Assembly: GCF_016808335.1 (NCBI RefSeq)
Contig: NC_053142.1
Span: 1,067,541 to 1,131,540, forward strand
Length of the DNA: 64,000 nucleotides
Reading direction: 5' to 3'
DNA from: Panicum virgatum
Lineage: Eukaryota > Streptophyta > Magnoliopsida > Poales > Poaceae
Every line of letters starts with the position of its first letter. The first letter of the stretch is position 1. Of this stretch, positions 22,628 through 35,774 are shown in pieces. The position numbers and the translations under genes are program-made. The notes beneath the pieces were generated by a model that saw only the letters and a list, made by a program, of their open reading frames with translations, had not been told where the DNA came from and did no database searches.

Positions 22628-24996
22628 TCAGCTCACGAGCTGGGGATTGGTACCCCAACTCCTTCTCGGCGGCAGCCGCGTCGCTGCTGGGGGCCATCTC
22701 CTTGCCAGGCCACTAGCCAGGAGGTGGAGCAGAGCCATCCTTGGAGCCCTGCTCACGTCGTCCGCTGACGCACTTCGCGAGCTTCTGGATCTCGCTGCTG
22801 TCAGCGGTACTGTGGTGGACATTTGGGTGGACAGGGCATGAGCCATTGTCGCCACCTTGCGGTTGCGGGAATTTGCCGCACGCGTTCTGGCCCCCAGTCG
22901 CTGCTGCAGCGATCGAGGCACCAGCTTGCGGCCTTTGACGACCGCGGTTCTTGTTCTTCTTCTTTTTGCCACCTCCCTGGATGGTGGCACCAGAGCCTCC
23001 AGCTTGGGGGGCCCGTCTTGCGGGGCTGAGTGCCATGCACGGCCCTCAATGGCCCTGGCGCACTTGTTAGCCAAGGAGAAAAGCATGGTGACGCTTTCGA
23101 CCTCATGCGTCGCCAGCTTCTCGAGCATCTTCTCGTCACATATAGGGGTGAAAACGGGTCAGATACGGACAGATAGTGGGTCATCCCGTATCCTACCCTA
23201 ATGTATTTTAATCGGATTCGAGATCGGATATGGGTAGTTAGAAACGAAATGGATACGGATACGGGAACCGGATAGTTATTCGTACGAGTATCGGTCGGAT
23301 ACAGATATTAATTGACTGGATACCGGATACTTGTCGGATAGTGCATGAAACTGCAAGGACAAATTGAACACAAGCAATACAACTTACAAAGACTTTGCAT
23401 GACAACATAACAATAAGTCCAATGTCCAAACAAGTTATGACAAATAAGTATCCGAAAAATACCCGTATCCGTATCCGAAAAAGCATCCCGTTTTGATACC
23501 GTATCCGGTACTCGCTGCGGGTGGAGTAGCTGCTCGCCTGCTCCATCTTATGTGTTGCGGCGTAATTAACATACAATTTATGACTTATGAGTAAAATAAC
23601 TTAGTGCTAATCGTATGCACCCAGACCTTGTCTTATAAAAAAAGAGCAAATAACAATGCTAATAAGTTATAGAGTATTGGAGTTGGATATGAAATGTAGT
23701 TTGTTACCATGATATAGATCTAAATATTATTTTAATTATTATAATATTAAGATGAGTCCAAATAAAAAATATAAATAGTAATATTGTAGATCTTGTCGAG
23801 CTATACAATTTTCATATAAATTTTTATCTTAATCCGAGTTCATATGTGAACGTTATGAATTTTACAAAATATATTACGCAGGAAAAAAAGAAAACGGGTA
23901 TCTGAACACCGGGTACCCGTATCCGTATCCATTTATCCGGGTAGTTACCGGGTACTGCTCGCTCCATATCCGACCCGTATCCGGTGGCCTACTATCCGAG
24001 TACTACCTGTATCCATCCCGGATAAAAAAAATACCCGTATCCGAAAAAACAAGTATTTTCACTATCCGTATCCTCTACCCGCCGGGTATACCCGACCCGT
24101 TTTCACCCCTAGTTACGTACTGACTATCGGAAAGCAGTAATAATAGATGCATCGGAGATATGAGGAATGGTGCCCTGTACCTTGGTGAAGCACAAATAAA
24201 TGCCCGGAGCATTTCTCCAGGTTTCTACCTCATAGCGTGGAGGTGGACCTCCGCACCATGCTACTGATAAGCATTGGCAAAGTTCACGGTGAACCTTGCA
24301 CAGAGCTCCTCCTAGGACTGCACTGACCCGGGGGTAAGGTTCATGAGCAAAGTCTGGGCTGGCCCGGTCAAGGCTACATGAAAGTAGCTCGCCGCGGCGT
24401 TGTTGCCGCCAGCTGCCATAATAGCGGTGACGTAAACCTACAAGAATTCCGATGGGTTGGTCGTACCGTCGTACTTCTCTGGCAGGTGTGAGCGGAACTT
24501 GGATGGCCAGGCCACCGCGCGGAGATGGTCTGCCAGTGCGGCGCAGCCCACCCCAGCCACCGGGGTGCCCGCTTGTGTCCGGATGTTTCCCGGGGACTTG
24601 GGTGCCGCCGCGTCCAATTCGGTGTCGAGGTTGTGCCCCTCGGTGTTCAGACGACGCTCATGCGCCCTCTCCATTCGACACGTGAGCGTCCTCGCCCGCA
24701 CGCCTGTGGTTGAGCTCTACCCGCAAGTCTTCTGTCCGTGCACTCCTCATTGTAGGGGAGTGCACAGACACTGACGCTCCGCCCTAGTGCCGCTGGTGGA
24801 GCACCAGCGCGTTGCTAGGCAGAGGTCGTGGTCCGATCCTTACTGAACCAGGAGCAGCCTGAGCCAAGTGGAGGAGACGGTCGACGTCATCCCTCCACTG
24901 CCTCAGGGCGTCGGGGGAGGCTGCAGCAGCCAGAGCGTTGCGGAGCAACTCCCTAGCCGCCACCAGCAGCCCGCTGGAGGCTGCTTGCAAGGAGGC
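22628..24996 (-). pseudogene. TAT-like gag, split by a hAT insertion
   Basis: Right part (24996-24112): QWRDDVDRLLHLAQ, then FRSHLPEKYDGTTNPSEF, then SVQ..EELCARFTVNFANAY with stops. Left part (23142-22628): MLEKLATHEVESVTMLFSLA and KCARAIEGRAWH. The two halves belong to one gag domain; the 969 bp between them is a hAT element. Several stops are present. Confidence 0.82.
23143..24111. mobile_element. Non-autonomous hAT element inside gag
   Basis: Perfect terminal inverted repeats TAGGGGTGAAAACGGGTC and GACCCGTTTTCACCCCTA. The 8 bp flanks GTCACATA (23135-23142) and GTTACGTA (24112-24119) match at six of eight positions, differing by transitions. The subterminal regions are packed with ATCCGTATCC-type repeats in both orientations, plausible transposase binding sites. 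The 969 bp contain no transposase frame. Removal would rejoin the gag halves. Confidence 0.9.
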
Positions 24997-26461
24997 TGTT
25001 GACGCTCCTTAGCGCCCCAATTTATATACCGCAAGCGCACGGATCGTGGTAGCTTTTCCCTTAGAGTATTCCCCCAAGGTTTATCAATCCATGGATCGAC
25101 AATGAACTTACTAGGGTTTTCCATCTAATCTAACGGATCTATCCTAACATGAAGCATTGATTGCATATAAAGGGTAAACCTTAGATGGATATGAATGATG
25201 TACAAAGGTTGATCTCATCCATGAAAATCGGTAAGGATAAAGCATGACCGAATGCATGACTAAACCTATCACACGCATTCTAGTTGTAGTTCTAGCTAAA
25301 CGAGTAAGCACAACATGCATCTCATCCAAAGCCTCTTTAAACCAAAACCTCCAATCCAACCCCTCGGGAACCCCTCTACTCAGGCCACACCCTGTCACGG
25401 CACTCCCTTTGGAACTAAGCACCCAGAAGCACGCTAGTGTCGAACCCCCTTGGGTAGATCCGGTATGAACTCCTAGCCACCATAGCTACAAGAACACCCC
25501 ATGCAATCTATCTCGAGAATAGATCTAGGAATAAGCGCACCCAAGGTAAGAACGAAATCAAAGAGGAGAGACATGATCGCTAAATAGATCGGATGACATG
25601 AAGACATTACTCACATAATAGATTCGTTTGGATCGTCACCACCGCATATACACCATTGGCGACTCCAACAAGCTCATGAACTCCACCATGACACAACCAC
25701 GCAGGGAGGCCATGGCGGCTAGGGATGGCCTAAGCCATCTCCTAAACAACTTCGAAGACTTGCGGCGGCCGTCGTCTCCCTCCGGTCTTGGCCCTAGGTT
25801 TTCGTCGAGTTCTGGGTGGATGGATGCCCCGAGTCGAATAAGGTGCGAGCTATTTATATTCCGAGGAAACCACCGGTCGAAGGGGAGGCCAAACCACCAC
25901 AGAAACGGGCTAGGCCAGCCGGCCCCATGGGCCTAGGCCGGCCGGCCTACCCTCTTTTGGGCTCGCCTCGGTCTCATCTTTCGCGTGTAGACTCCTCGCA
26001 TCTTCTAGAGTTTATGTTCTTCACGATTGCACCCCTTTGGACGTCGTTATCTTGGAGATATCTTCGAGGAAAGGATAGGATAGGGAATCCTTCCTTAAAT
26101 CTTCATTTGCTTTGCTTAATCCCGAAGTATCTTGATCTCATCTTCGTGGGCTCAGTCCTTTGGGCTCTCTTGGAGGATGGATGTGCGTGAATGGGCTTCG
26201 AATCAACATGGGCTTTGGTCCTCCCTTTGGGCTTTGGCCTTCGTCTTTCTCCGTGTTAGCGCTCGAATCACAGGCCTCGTCATTTCATGCTCCAAAATAG
26301 GCCAAAAACCTGCAAAAATGAAGTTCCTCCAAAATATATGTGCAAACATGAAAATGACCAATAATTAGGCCAGGGTAGGAGGGATAGTAATTTTGATATT
26401 AAATTCATGCCGTTATCAAGGATAAACAAGGGATAAAATGGGTACTTAAGGTGCGCCAACA
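24997..26461 (-). repeat. LTR (3' LTR in minus orientation)
   Basis: Starts TGTTGACGC and ends GCGCCAACA, with imperfect inverted ends. To its right, in reverse complement, is CTCGAGGACGAGCAAGG followed by a GGGGGGAA polypurine tract directly against the LTR, so the element's interior lay to the right. It inserted into the TAT-like gag. The matching 5' LTR was not found. Confidence 0.75.
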
Positions 26462-26815
26462 TTCCCCCCATGCTTAAACCTTGCTCGTCCTCGAGTAAGT
26501 CCAGGAGCTTTGCTTATAAAGAAATCAGCGTTGCCCCTCAATGTCCTCTCTGCACTTAGTCATACATAACAAGATATATTGCTCTCTCAAGTATTTAGCA
26601 TTTAAGTTCATGTTGTGACCGGCTACTTTTTCATTATGGAAGATAGACTAGCCATTAAAGGACAAGCCACAATAATAAATAAATGCAATGCTCTCAAACT
26701 TAAGCGAACTTCAAACCTTTACCTTGTTTCATCGTGAAGAGTTTTCAAAAGAATGCATATCTGTCACAGAACAATCCAAATAATACTGATCAAGTGCACT
26801 AAAAACCATTTAAAC
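26462..26815 (-). mobile_element. 3' internal remnant of the LTR element at 24997
   Basis: Begins with the polypurine tract and the CTCGAGGACGAG motif (reverse strand) and continues as AT-rich noncoding sequence. No pol domain is visible. The right limit is a guess. Confidence 0.45.
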
Positions 26816-29800
26816 TTAAGCCTTCGCTACTGCACTTCACCAGTACACCCAGACTGCCTGCTATAACCAGGATCGCTTACACGGGAACTCTCGCCAAAAG
26901 ACGAGCACAGGTGATTACAAGCAACAGAAGTTTTCAAACTTAAATTACAAACAGAGTTAAACAAAAGTATCCAAATTAAGTTACAATAAAGTTTTACAAG
27001 CCAGGGTTACATTTGGAATACAGAGTTCAAACGCAGCGGATAGAAACAACCAGTTTGAAAACAAGCTTCAAAAATACAATATGATAGATAACGTCGCTGA
27101 CAAAAGACGAGCTTCACATTTTGCCCATTGATGTGAGGCTCACCTGCCTGCACTTCACGGAGAAGACTGGACCCACTCGACCGTCCAACCTGGAGGAAGT
27201 GGCTGACCAACCCAAGACGCGTAGATCTCCTCGGAGTCTTTTGGAACACATCCTGCTCAGAAGGGTTACAACCAAAACCCTGAGTACTCTAATACTCAGC
27301 AAGGCTTACCCGACTATTGGTATATACTTAGCCGACTCCTAATATGCAGGGCTTTTTGGCTCTGGAGTTCTTTGCTGAAAAGCTACTAATACTAGATCCT
27401 TACTTTCAATATTTTAGCTCCAATTGTGTTGATAGCTAGAAACTAGATTTGCCTAGTTCACTAGAGCATACATGGTTGACCATATTATCTTTTCAAGAAC
27501 ATCAACATAAATCCATCTTTTCTCTTTCTGTCCTTTCAATCCTTACTACGATGCGACGCATTGACCAAGGCTCTCATATCCGCGAGTCACGGCGAATCGA
27601 TCCGATTTAACCTTGCAAGGTGGACCTAACTCACACGCCAAGTGGGACCCCGGTAAGTCACACCGAGCAACTGTTCCCATGATTACCCCGAAGCCTGAGT
27701 CAAGCCCGCAAACACCCGGATGATGAGCCCCGCACGTGCGAACACCCGGTGAACCCGTGGATGACTTCACCATCCGTAATCCTTGCCCAGCACCGCAGGT
27801 AGAAACTCAGATTCCGACGCAATTTAGGTAATTAGCTTACCAGTTTTGACTACCTCCTACTTCCGGCATGTGGTTAGTACTATTCAATCCTCAGTTAAAG
27901 GGCCAACAACGGAACGGTCCTCAATCGACACAGGCGGAGACTCAATTTTCCTTTATTCCATAGTCATGTCCAACTTTTCCTCCACCTAGTCTCCAATTTC
28001 CTTCTCATTGCATTATTTCTCATAACACTGCATGAAGTAACTACCCTATATCTCGCGGGTGACAGGAAATCACCCGTCTTCTACCGAGATTACTTAAGCA
28101 TAGCGGTGCTAGCGATAACTGCACTAGTAAGGACACTGGGTATCCAAGATTATGCATCTATGGTTCCAATCAATTCCTTGAACGTAAATGCACAATACTT
28201 TAAATATAACATGGAGTAATTAAAATAAGGGATATGCTCCGGGGCTTGCCTTGCAAGTCAGCAGGGTCAGTGGCTTCTTCGTTAGCTAGATCAACGACTT
28301 CTTCTGGTTGCGGTTCTCCTGCGGAAGGCTCCTGGACCAGCTTGGCAATCAGCTCGTAGGCGGCTTCGGTTTTAGCATCTATACGAATAAAATATGCCAT
28401 GTATGAGACTCAAGAAATGATGCAATGCAATGCAGTACGCTGTAACACCCGGTTTATAAAAGGACATAAACCGAGCAATCATATACGTGCCAGGATCAAG
28501 TCACACATATATACAACAGAATGAACAGTATATCACAGCACATATCACGTAAAAAGATATAATAAAACGAATACGAATGTTATTTATTACAATAATGACA
28601 AAAATGTCTGATACAGCAGAAGCGAAGTACAAATACGATAAAAACTCTCCGAAGCTGAGCAGGGCGCCACAGGGACGTCGACCGGGAGATGAACGCCTAG
28701 AAGTCCTCATAATCCTGGTAGCGCTGAGCGAACTCCCTCGTATCGGCAGGAACTGAGCAGTAGTAGAGTATCCAAGAGGAAAACGTAGAGAAGAGGCAAG
28801 AGTGAGTACACAACTTGTACTCAACAAGTATAACACAAACTATGAGGCTCTAAGGTTGGCTGACTCAACTGCATTAGCTTTTAAGTCTTGGCAAAATTTT
28901 ATTAAAGCTATTTACTACGAGTTGATGAATTACCATAAACACAGTTACATAATAATTAATCAAGATTAATCATGTTACTACTGAGAACCAAACCAAAACC
29001 ACCAAGGTAACCCCGAGAGGCACCTCCCTCGTCGGAAGGAGATAACCCCACTAATCAAAAGGTGGATCTGGGCCGCTCATGACCGTGGGCACGGCTAGTA
29101 TACCAGTTTTACACTCTGCAGAGGTTGCACATCTTTACCCACAAGTCGTGAGCTACGCTAGTTGTTCATCACACTTCCTTAGGTGAGATGGCTAGCAAAC
29201 TCACTACGAGGTCATTACAAAGAATCTCGTTGGTAAGGCGTAACCGCGAAGAGTTGGATCAGTGACGATGGGGCCCACCTCATGGGGGTACAAGCACAGG
29301 TGCGCAAACCAAGCATAGACCAGCCGGAGGAGCAGGGACCATTGAAGCTTACCACCCTTTGCCCCGCAGGTAAGTTACTCCAAACCAAAAAGACCTAATT
29401 AGTAAGCCAAGACCGTCCCATTCCAGTCTTGTGGTAGCGCTGTTGTCCCAGGTTGACGCTCTATGAACCGGTCCTTATGGAGAGTGGCCAACCAGGCAGT
29501 AAGCACCGTGCTGGCCCCCTAAATCATGTTTCTAACAAAACCAATTTTAACGAGACGTGAGCCACTCAAGCCACACAGAGGGCCACTCTCAGAATTAAGT
29601 TGCATATACCATTAATCAAATTAATTAAAAAGGACCATTGTGTGTTATAGCGCGGCACCTAGCACAACTAACCAAAATGCAACCCAAAGGATATATATAT
29701 AAAGGATATAAAGTGGCTAGGAATGTCCTTATAGGCATACAGTATTAAAATGCAGTATGAAAGTGTATTTAAAGTGATAGGTTGTTCATGTTATACTTGC

Positions 29801-32500
29801 CTTCCTCATACTACTCCTACTGCTGCTCAAACTGGTCAGAAGACGGCTGCTCCGGGTACTGATACTGGGGCTCCTCAGATGGATCAACGTCTACTCACGA
29901 ACACATGGCCAAAACAATACACAACAATAAGCATACATGCAAATACTAACAAAAACTAAGAAACAGTGCATCAATACATAAAAACAGCACACTAAACTAG
30001 TCTAAAACTATTTTACGCATTATAACGATCGCGTGGACATAAAGAATGCCAAAAACGGAGTTAAAACGCATAATCTAGGCTAAAAACAAGTTCTAGGGGC
30101 TTATCTGCGAGAAAAACTAAGTTCTAGGGGGTTTTCTGCAAAAACCGAGGACTAAAACATAATTAAACCTTAGTTTCAAGGGCTAACCAGCAAAACTGAT
30201 GGCTCTGGATGGCGGGTTCTATTTCTAAAGAGCTCAGGGGGCTAAGTGTTAAAAACAAACCTAAACTGTAATTAATTTTGAAAAGGGCTGGACCGCGGGT
30301 TGATTCTAGAAAAACTGAGGGGCTCTTTAGCAAAATGTACAGGCCGAACCGGTACGCGCGAATTAGGGTCGTCAGATCTTGATCAAGTGGCTCGGATTTA
30401 AAGGATCCTAGATCTAATCTTGGCCTATGGCTTCTGATCGGACGGCTTTGGTGCATCGCGCGTGGGGGACGGCGGGGCTGTCGCCGGAAACGCGTCCCCG
30501 CAGCGGAGCAGCGCCGGAGCTGGCCGAACTCGGCACTCCGGGCTGGGATTCGAGCAGGATTTGGGTTGGGGAGGACCCACGCGTCATGCGTGATCCACCC
30601 GTGGCACTTTTTTTGGGCTCGGGGTGGCTTAGGGTGAGGATACGACGGCGGCGGCGGCTCTGGGCGCCGGGAACTCGCCGGCGTGCGACGTTCTGGTCCC
30701 TAGGGTGGTCGATAGTTTCTAAGATCTAGCGCAAAAGAACCGTGAAGGCCTAGAGGTGCTTACCGAGGCTGGGATTCGGACGGGGAGACCATGCAGGGTG
30801 ATCGGCGGCGAAGACCGGCGGTGGCGCTCGACGGAGCTCGCGGAGGAGGGTGCTGGGGGTTGCGTCTGGCTCCTGGATCTCCACGGGCAAGTGCGGAGGT
30901 GCTCTGCAATCCCAGGAGAAGGGTTAGCATGGCTGGAGGATCACCGGAGTTGGGCAATGGCACGGAGCCAGGCTCACCTGCGGCGGGGTTCGGGCCGAAA
31001 TTCGGCGCGCACACGGGTCGGGATCGGAGGTGAGGGCTTCGGGGCGCTTCCTGGTGCTGAGTCAAAGCCGGACAGAGGTTGGTGGAGGCTGGGATGTCGC
31101 GGGGCGGCGTGGCCACGTCGGCGCAGAGGCGCGGCACGGCGGAGCTGCGCAGGCGAGGCGAGCTAGGGTTACGGTGGCCGTGGAGTGGATAGGAGGAGGA
31201 GGGGGCACGGGGGTTTAAAGGAGGGGCACCGTAGATCTCGCGTCCACACCCCGGATAAGGAAGCTTGCCGGGATTGTGGTCGGGGATCTCGGGGCCGTTG
31301 TGCGAGCGGCGGATGCGGGAGGAGGGAGAAGGGGCCGACATGCGGGCCCGGGTGCTCAGCAAGAGCGACGCGCGCGCGGGCGACGCGGGGGAAAATGCTG
31401 CGCCGACAGGTGGGGCCGGGCAGTCGGGGCGGGCGACGCGAGCTGGGCTGGGCGCGCGGCTGCGCTGGCTGGCGAGCGGGGCCGGCGGGGTTTTGGGCCG
31501 GGGGAGTGGCACTGCTGGGCCAAGCGCGGGGTGAGGGAGGGGGGAAAAGAATGGGCCGGCGGGTTGGGTTGCTGTTGGGCTGGGTTTTCTGGGTTTCTTT
31601 ACTATTCTATTTCTTCTCTCTTTTCTATTTCCAAATCAAACCAAGTTTGAATTCAAATACAAATTTGAATTCAAACCACACTCAAATAATTAAAACTATG
31701 CACCAGCATGAATGCAACACCAAAATTTAAACCTATGATAAAATTTTAACTACTTAAGGAACAAAAAGTAGATTAAATGCAAGTCTAACACAATAAACCT
31801 TAGAAAATTAAATAAAGCCAATTAAATTTATTATTAAATACTGGAATTTAAATTAGGGTGTTACATACGCGCAACTAGAATTATAGACAAAACCGATAAA
31901 CGGCACTTTCAAAACTACGGTCCAAAGGAATGGTGTAGTGCTGAGATGGGGTTTCGGTAGCTAATTCCTTTTAGCCTGAAGTGTTTCCTATCAAGCCAAA
32001 GTTACTAAACTCGCTTCGAAGAATTTAAACACAACCCTAGCAACATGGATCAAAATAACCAGGACTTGTTTTGTTGCAAAAACACATGCATGAAAGAATT
32101 AATTACAACAATTATAAAAGAAAAGAGCCTAGCTAGGAATCAATAAAAGCAAGCACCTAACTTGCAGATATGATCAAGCCACAAGAAATTATCAGAAAAC
32201 ATGATTTTGATAAAGCATGCCACATAAAATTTCCAACATTTACTGACGATCAAAAGTATTTATTTTAACCCTAGAAACGAAATCAAACAACAATAGATCC
32301 ACAAATATGCACATAGGCTATGCACTTGAAATTTTTCAGTGAACTACACATGCAAAGAGTAGGTTACCATAAAATTTTCAGGATTTTTAGACAAACAAAA
32401 CAACCGATACAAAACAAACTAGCTTAAACGCAAACTATAATTTTAGCAGGGGCAAAAGTGACATTTCACATGCATGACTAGCCCCCGGCTTGCTGATGAG
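26816..32500 (-). mobile_element. LTR-retrotransposon LTR sequence, split by a solo LTR
   Basis: 26816-28440 and 31866-32500 read as one noncoding LTR-type region on the minus strand interrupted by 28441-31865. Features include CTGAGTACTCTAATACTCAGCAAGGC and the CCGGGGCTTGCCTTG block, which recurs in related sequence at 51360-51390. The outer limits are not defined by clear TG/CA ends. Confidence 0.5.
28441..31865 (-). repeat. Solo LTR of the chromovirus family, TSD TACGC
   Basis: The segment begins TGTAACACCCGGTTTATAAAAGG, the reverse complement of the chromovirus LTR end, and finishes at GGGTGTTACA. It is flanked by a perfect 5 bp duplication, TACGC (28436-28440 and 31866-31870). It aligns along its full length with the LTRs at 7561 and 15985 but is clearly more diverged, and it differs most in the GC-rich part. 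No internal sequence remains, so it arose by LTR-LTR recombination after insertion into older LTR sequence. Confidence 0.92.
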
Positions 32501-32599
32501 GTCATAAAATGACTCGGCAATAAGCCTAGCTTGATCGAGTGAAGACTATGAGCCAAAGGAGATAAAAACTCGTATGAACAGAAATTAAAGGGAGCTGAC

Positions 32600-33475
32600 T
32601 TGTTATTCAACACATCTCTAGCTATTATAAAAAAGTATCATAAATATGGACTCTACTTATTAAAAGGCTTAGCTAATAAGAAGATAAAAAGGTACAGAAG
32701 CTTGGGGGACGGTAACCCTCGAGCCCCGGAACCAAAGGCAGTCGGCAAGCCCCCGGTCGAGTTAATTTGGCCACTCGGCGATGGAGTAAACCTGTGGTAT
32801 ACTCTATTTCAAGCACGGACCGGCCTCTTGGAATGGCATCACCGGGTTAGGGGTAGGCAAGGCCGCTAGATATGGCTTCGCTATCTTGCTAGGCGCTTCA
32901 TCCGAGTTGGGAATAGCAGCAGCAGTAAATTGAGCGGTAGTCAAGTTGGCTGCAGCCTATTGCCTCATAGCCAGTTCCACGCTTTCCTTGTCGCAAGCAT
33001 AGGCCTTCTTTGGATCACACTTGATGGTGATCGGACCCTTAGGGCCAGGGATCTTCATCATCATGTAAGTGTAGTGTGTGACACCCATGGATTTGGAAAT
33101 TCCGGGTCGCCTGAGGATTGCGTGATAAGCCATCTCGATGTCGGCGACCTCGAATGTGAGGAACTCGATACGGTAATTGGTGATCTCACCAAAGGTAACC
33201 GGTAGTTTGATGCACCTGAGTGGCATGACTGACTTTCAAGGAACAATACCATGGAAAGGTGTGTCGGAGGGGGACAGTTTGCGCCTGGATCGTCCCATGG
33301 CGTCAAGGGTATGGGCGAACAATATGTTTGTCCCTTCTCCTCCATCGATCAAAGTCTTCATAAGGACCACCCTGCCAATAGTTGGGTTCAAAACTAGAGG
33401 GAACCTGCCGGGGAAAAGTATGTGATGAGGGTGATCCGCCCGACTAAAGGTGATAGGGTGCTCAGACCACTTCAA
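32600..33475 (-). pseudogene. Ty3 gag-pol fragment (protease region), minus strand
   Basis: Minus-strand frames encode HPITFSRADHPHHI, then LIDGGEGTNILFAHTLDAMG (protease active site), then LPVTFGEITNYRIEFLTF and YMMMKIPGPKGPITI. Coding then decays with stops toward 32700. The order fits a TAT-like protease domain. It ends near 33480 against an oppositely oriented fragment of a related element. Confidence 0.75.
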
Positions 33476-35770
33476 GTATTGAGGTGTGGCTGGCTAGATC
33501 GAGTTGACCTGTCGGGCGGTCATCTGATCATCCCGTGGGGGGCCATCACTCTTCCGGTTACCTTCGGTACGCCGGAGAACTTCCGCACGGAGTATATCTC
33601 CTTCACCGTCGCCCGCCTGAACTTGCCATACAACGCCATCTTCCGGTGTCCTCTCCTCTATAAATTTATGGCGCGGACCACTACGGGTACCTGTGCATGA
33701 AGATGACAGGGCCCAATGGGGTAATCACCATCCCCGGAGATCGACCGGCGGCTGTCGCCGCCCTCGAGAAGCTGCACGCAATCGCTACGGAGGGGTTCAA
33801 GGACTTGCTCTGAGATGAAGAAGCCCGTGACCAGGGGATCCCGACCATCAGTTTCGGGTCCCTGGATGCAAAAATGAAGACGACGGACAGCCCCGACGCA
33901 TCTCTGTCAAGCTCCCGCGGTGCCACGAAGCCCGACAACGCCGAGCAGGTCCCGGCGAAGATGGTGCAGATCGGCGCGAAGCCCTCCCAGATCGCCCGCA
34001 TAGGCGGAGGCCTGGGAGCCAAATAGGAACTCGTGCTCGTCGCTTTCCTCTGGGCGAATGTCGACATGTTTGCATGGCAACCTTCCGACATGCCCGGGGT
34101 CCCTAGGGAAGTGATTGAGCATCACCTCACGATCCGTCCGGGCTCCAAGCCCGTCAAGCAGCAGGTCCGGAAGTAGTCTCTCGAGCGCCAGGAGTTCATC
34201 CACCTCGAGATCGAGAAGCTGTTGTGCGCCGGATTCATGAGGGAGGTCCAGCACCCCGAGTGGCTGGCCAACCCTATCATCGTTCCGAAGGCCGGAGGCA
34301 AGCTACGCATGTGCATCAACTACACCGACTTAAACAAAGCCTGTCCAAAAGATCCTTATCCTCTCCCTGGAATAGATCAAATTGTGGACTCCACCTCAGG
34401 TTGTGAGCTTTTGTCATTTCTGGATGCATACTCTGGTTTCCACCAGATCCATATGGCTAGGGAAGATGAGGAAAAAACTTCATTTGTCACACCTCATGTC
34501 CTGTATTGTTATGTCAACATGCCGTATGGTCTCAAAAATGCTTTAGCGACTGTTGTAAGAGCTACACATATAACTTTGAAACCCCACATCGGCAAAACCG
34601 TGGAGGTATATGTAGATGACATTGTTGTAAAATCTCACTAGAGCGATTTGTTCCTCCAGGACTTGGATGGCGTTTTTCAAAGCCTCCGCGCACACAAGAT
34701 GATGCTGAACCCCGAGAAGTGCGTGTTTGGGGTCGCTGCAGGCAAGCTCCTCGGTTTCCTGGTATCACACCAGGGGATTGAGGCCAACATGGAGAATATC
34801 CGGGCCATCGAGAACATGCATCCCACAACCAACATCAAGCAAGTTCAGCGTCTTACGTGGTGTCTAGCGGCACTCAGCCGCTTCATCTCCAAGCTCGGGC
34901 ACCGGGCTCTCCCATTCTTCAAAATTTTGAGATGGGCAAACCCAATCGAGTGGACAGAGGAAGCAGAGGCGGCATTCAACGACTTGAAGAAGTATCTGAC
35001 CTCCCCTTCGGTGCTTGTTGCTCCAGAGCAGGAAGAGCCCCTGCTCCTCTACATCGCTGCTACGGACGATGTCATCAGCATGGTCCTTGTTGCAAAGCGC
35101 CTGAAGCTACCCCCAGAAGGAGGATCCTTCGCTTGGGGGCCGCCAGGGGACAACCTCCAGGCGGGCGAGAGTCTTGGGGATCAAGTCCCAACACCACGGG
35201 GGGGGGGGGGGTGCAACGGCCCGTGTACTTTGTCAGCAAAGTCCTACGGGAGGCTCCGAGCAGGTACCCAGAGGTCCAGAAGCTATTGTACGCGGTCCTC
35301 GTTGCATCAAAGAAGCTCCACCGCTACTTCCAAGCGCACAAGATCTCCGTTACCATGACATTTCCACTCGGATCTATCCTTCGCAACCGCCACTCAACTG
35401 GGCGCATCGCCAAGTGGGCTGCAAAGTTGGAGTTTGAAATTGAATTTGTCCCCCGCAACATGATCAAGAGCCAAGTCCTGGCTGACTTCATCGCGGAGGG
35501 GACGCCCGGACGGAACCACCTTGACAGGCTTCCGATGCCGGAAGGTGCACCTCCCCGGGGCTATCCTCCCTCATTCACAGGGAAGCCCTGAGAGCTATAC
35601 TTTGATGGCTCCAGCCGGCACCACGTTGCCGGTGCACGCGTGGTACTCAACTCCCCCATCGGAGAGCAGCTCTGGTACATTGTCTACCTCTTCTTCCAAG
35701 CCTCCAACAATGTTGCGGAGTACGAACGCTTGGTGACGGGGCTTACCCTGGTGCTCAGCCTTGGCGTTCG
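33476..35770 (+). pseudogene. TAT-like Ty3 pol: protease end, RT, RNase H, second RNase H
   Basis: Begins inside the protease domain (AITLPVTFGTPENFRTEY), then RT (HPEWLANPIIVPK, LLSFLDAYSGFHQI, catalytic YVDDIVVKS near 34606), thumb, RNase H (YFVSKVLREAPSRYPE, AKLEFEIEFVPRN) and, from about 35590, an extra archaeal-type RNase H (YFDGSS, QASNNVAEYE) that marks the TAT lineage. Breaks: TGA 33811, TAG 34024, TAG 34174, TAG 34639, and a frameshift at a run of about twelve G near 35199. The second RNase H is cut off near 35770; integrase and LTR are absent. Confidence 0.88.
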
Positions 35771-35774
35771 AGAA

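Larger units (their letters stand above)
20530..24996 (-). mobile_element. Truncated Ty3/gypsy body (TAT/RIRE2-like)
   Basis: On the minus strand, gag, protease, reverse transcriptase and the start of RNase H follow in order from 24996 to about 20530, without LTRs. Protein signatures (VDGGASLNVI protease, YVDDIIVKT RT) match TAT-lineage elements rather than chromoviruses. The gag start is cut by another LTR at 24997, gag is split by a hAT element (23143-24111), and the distal half of pol is missing. Confidence 0.88.
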
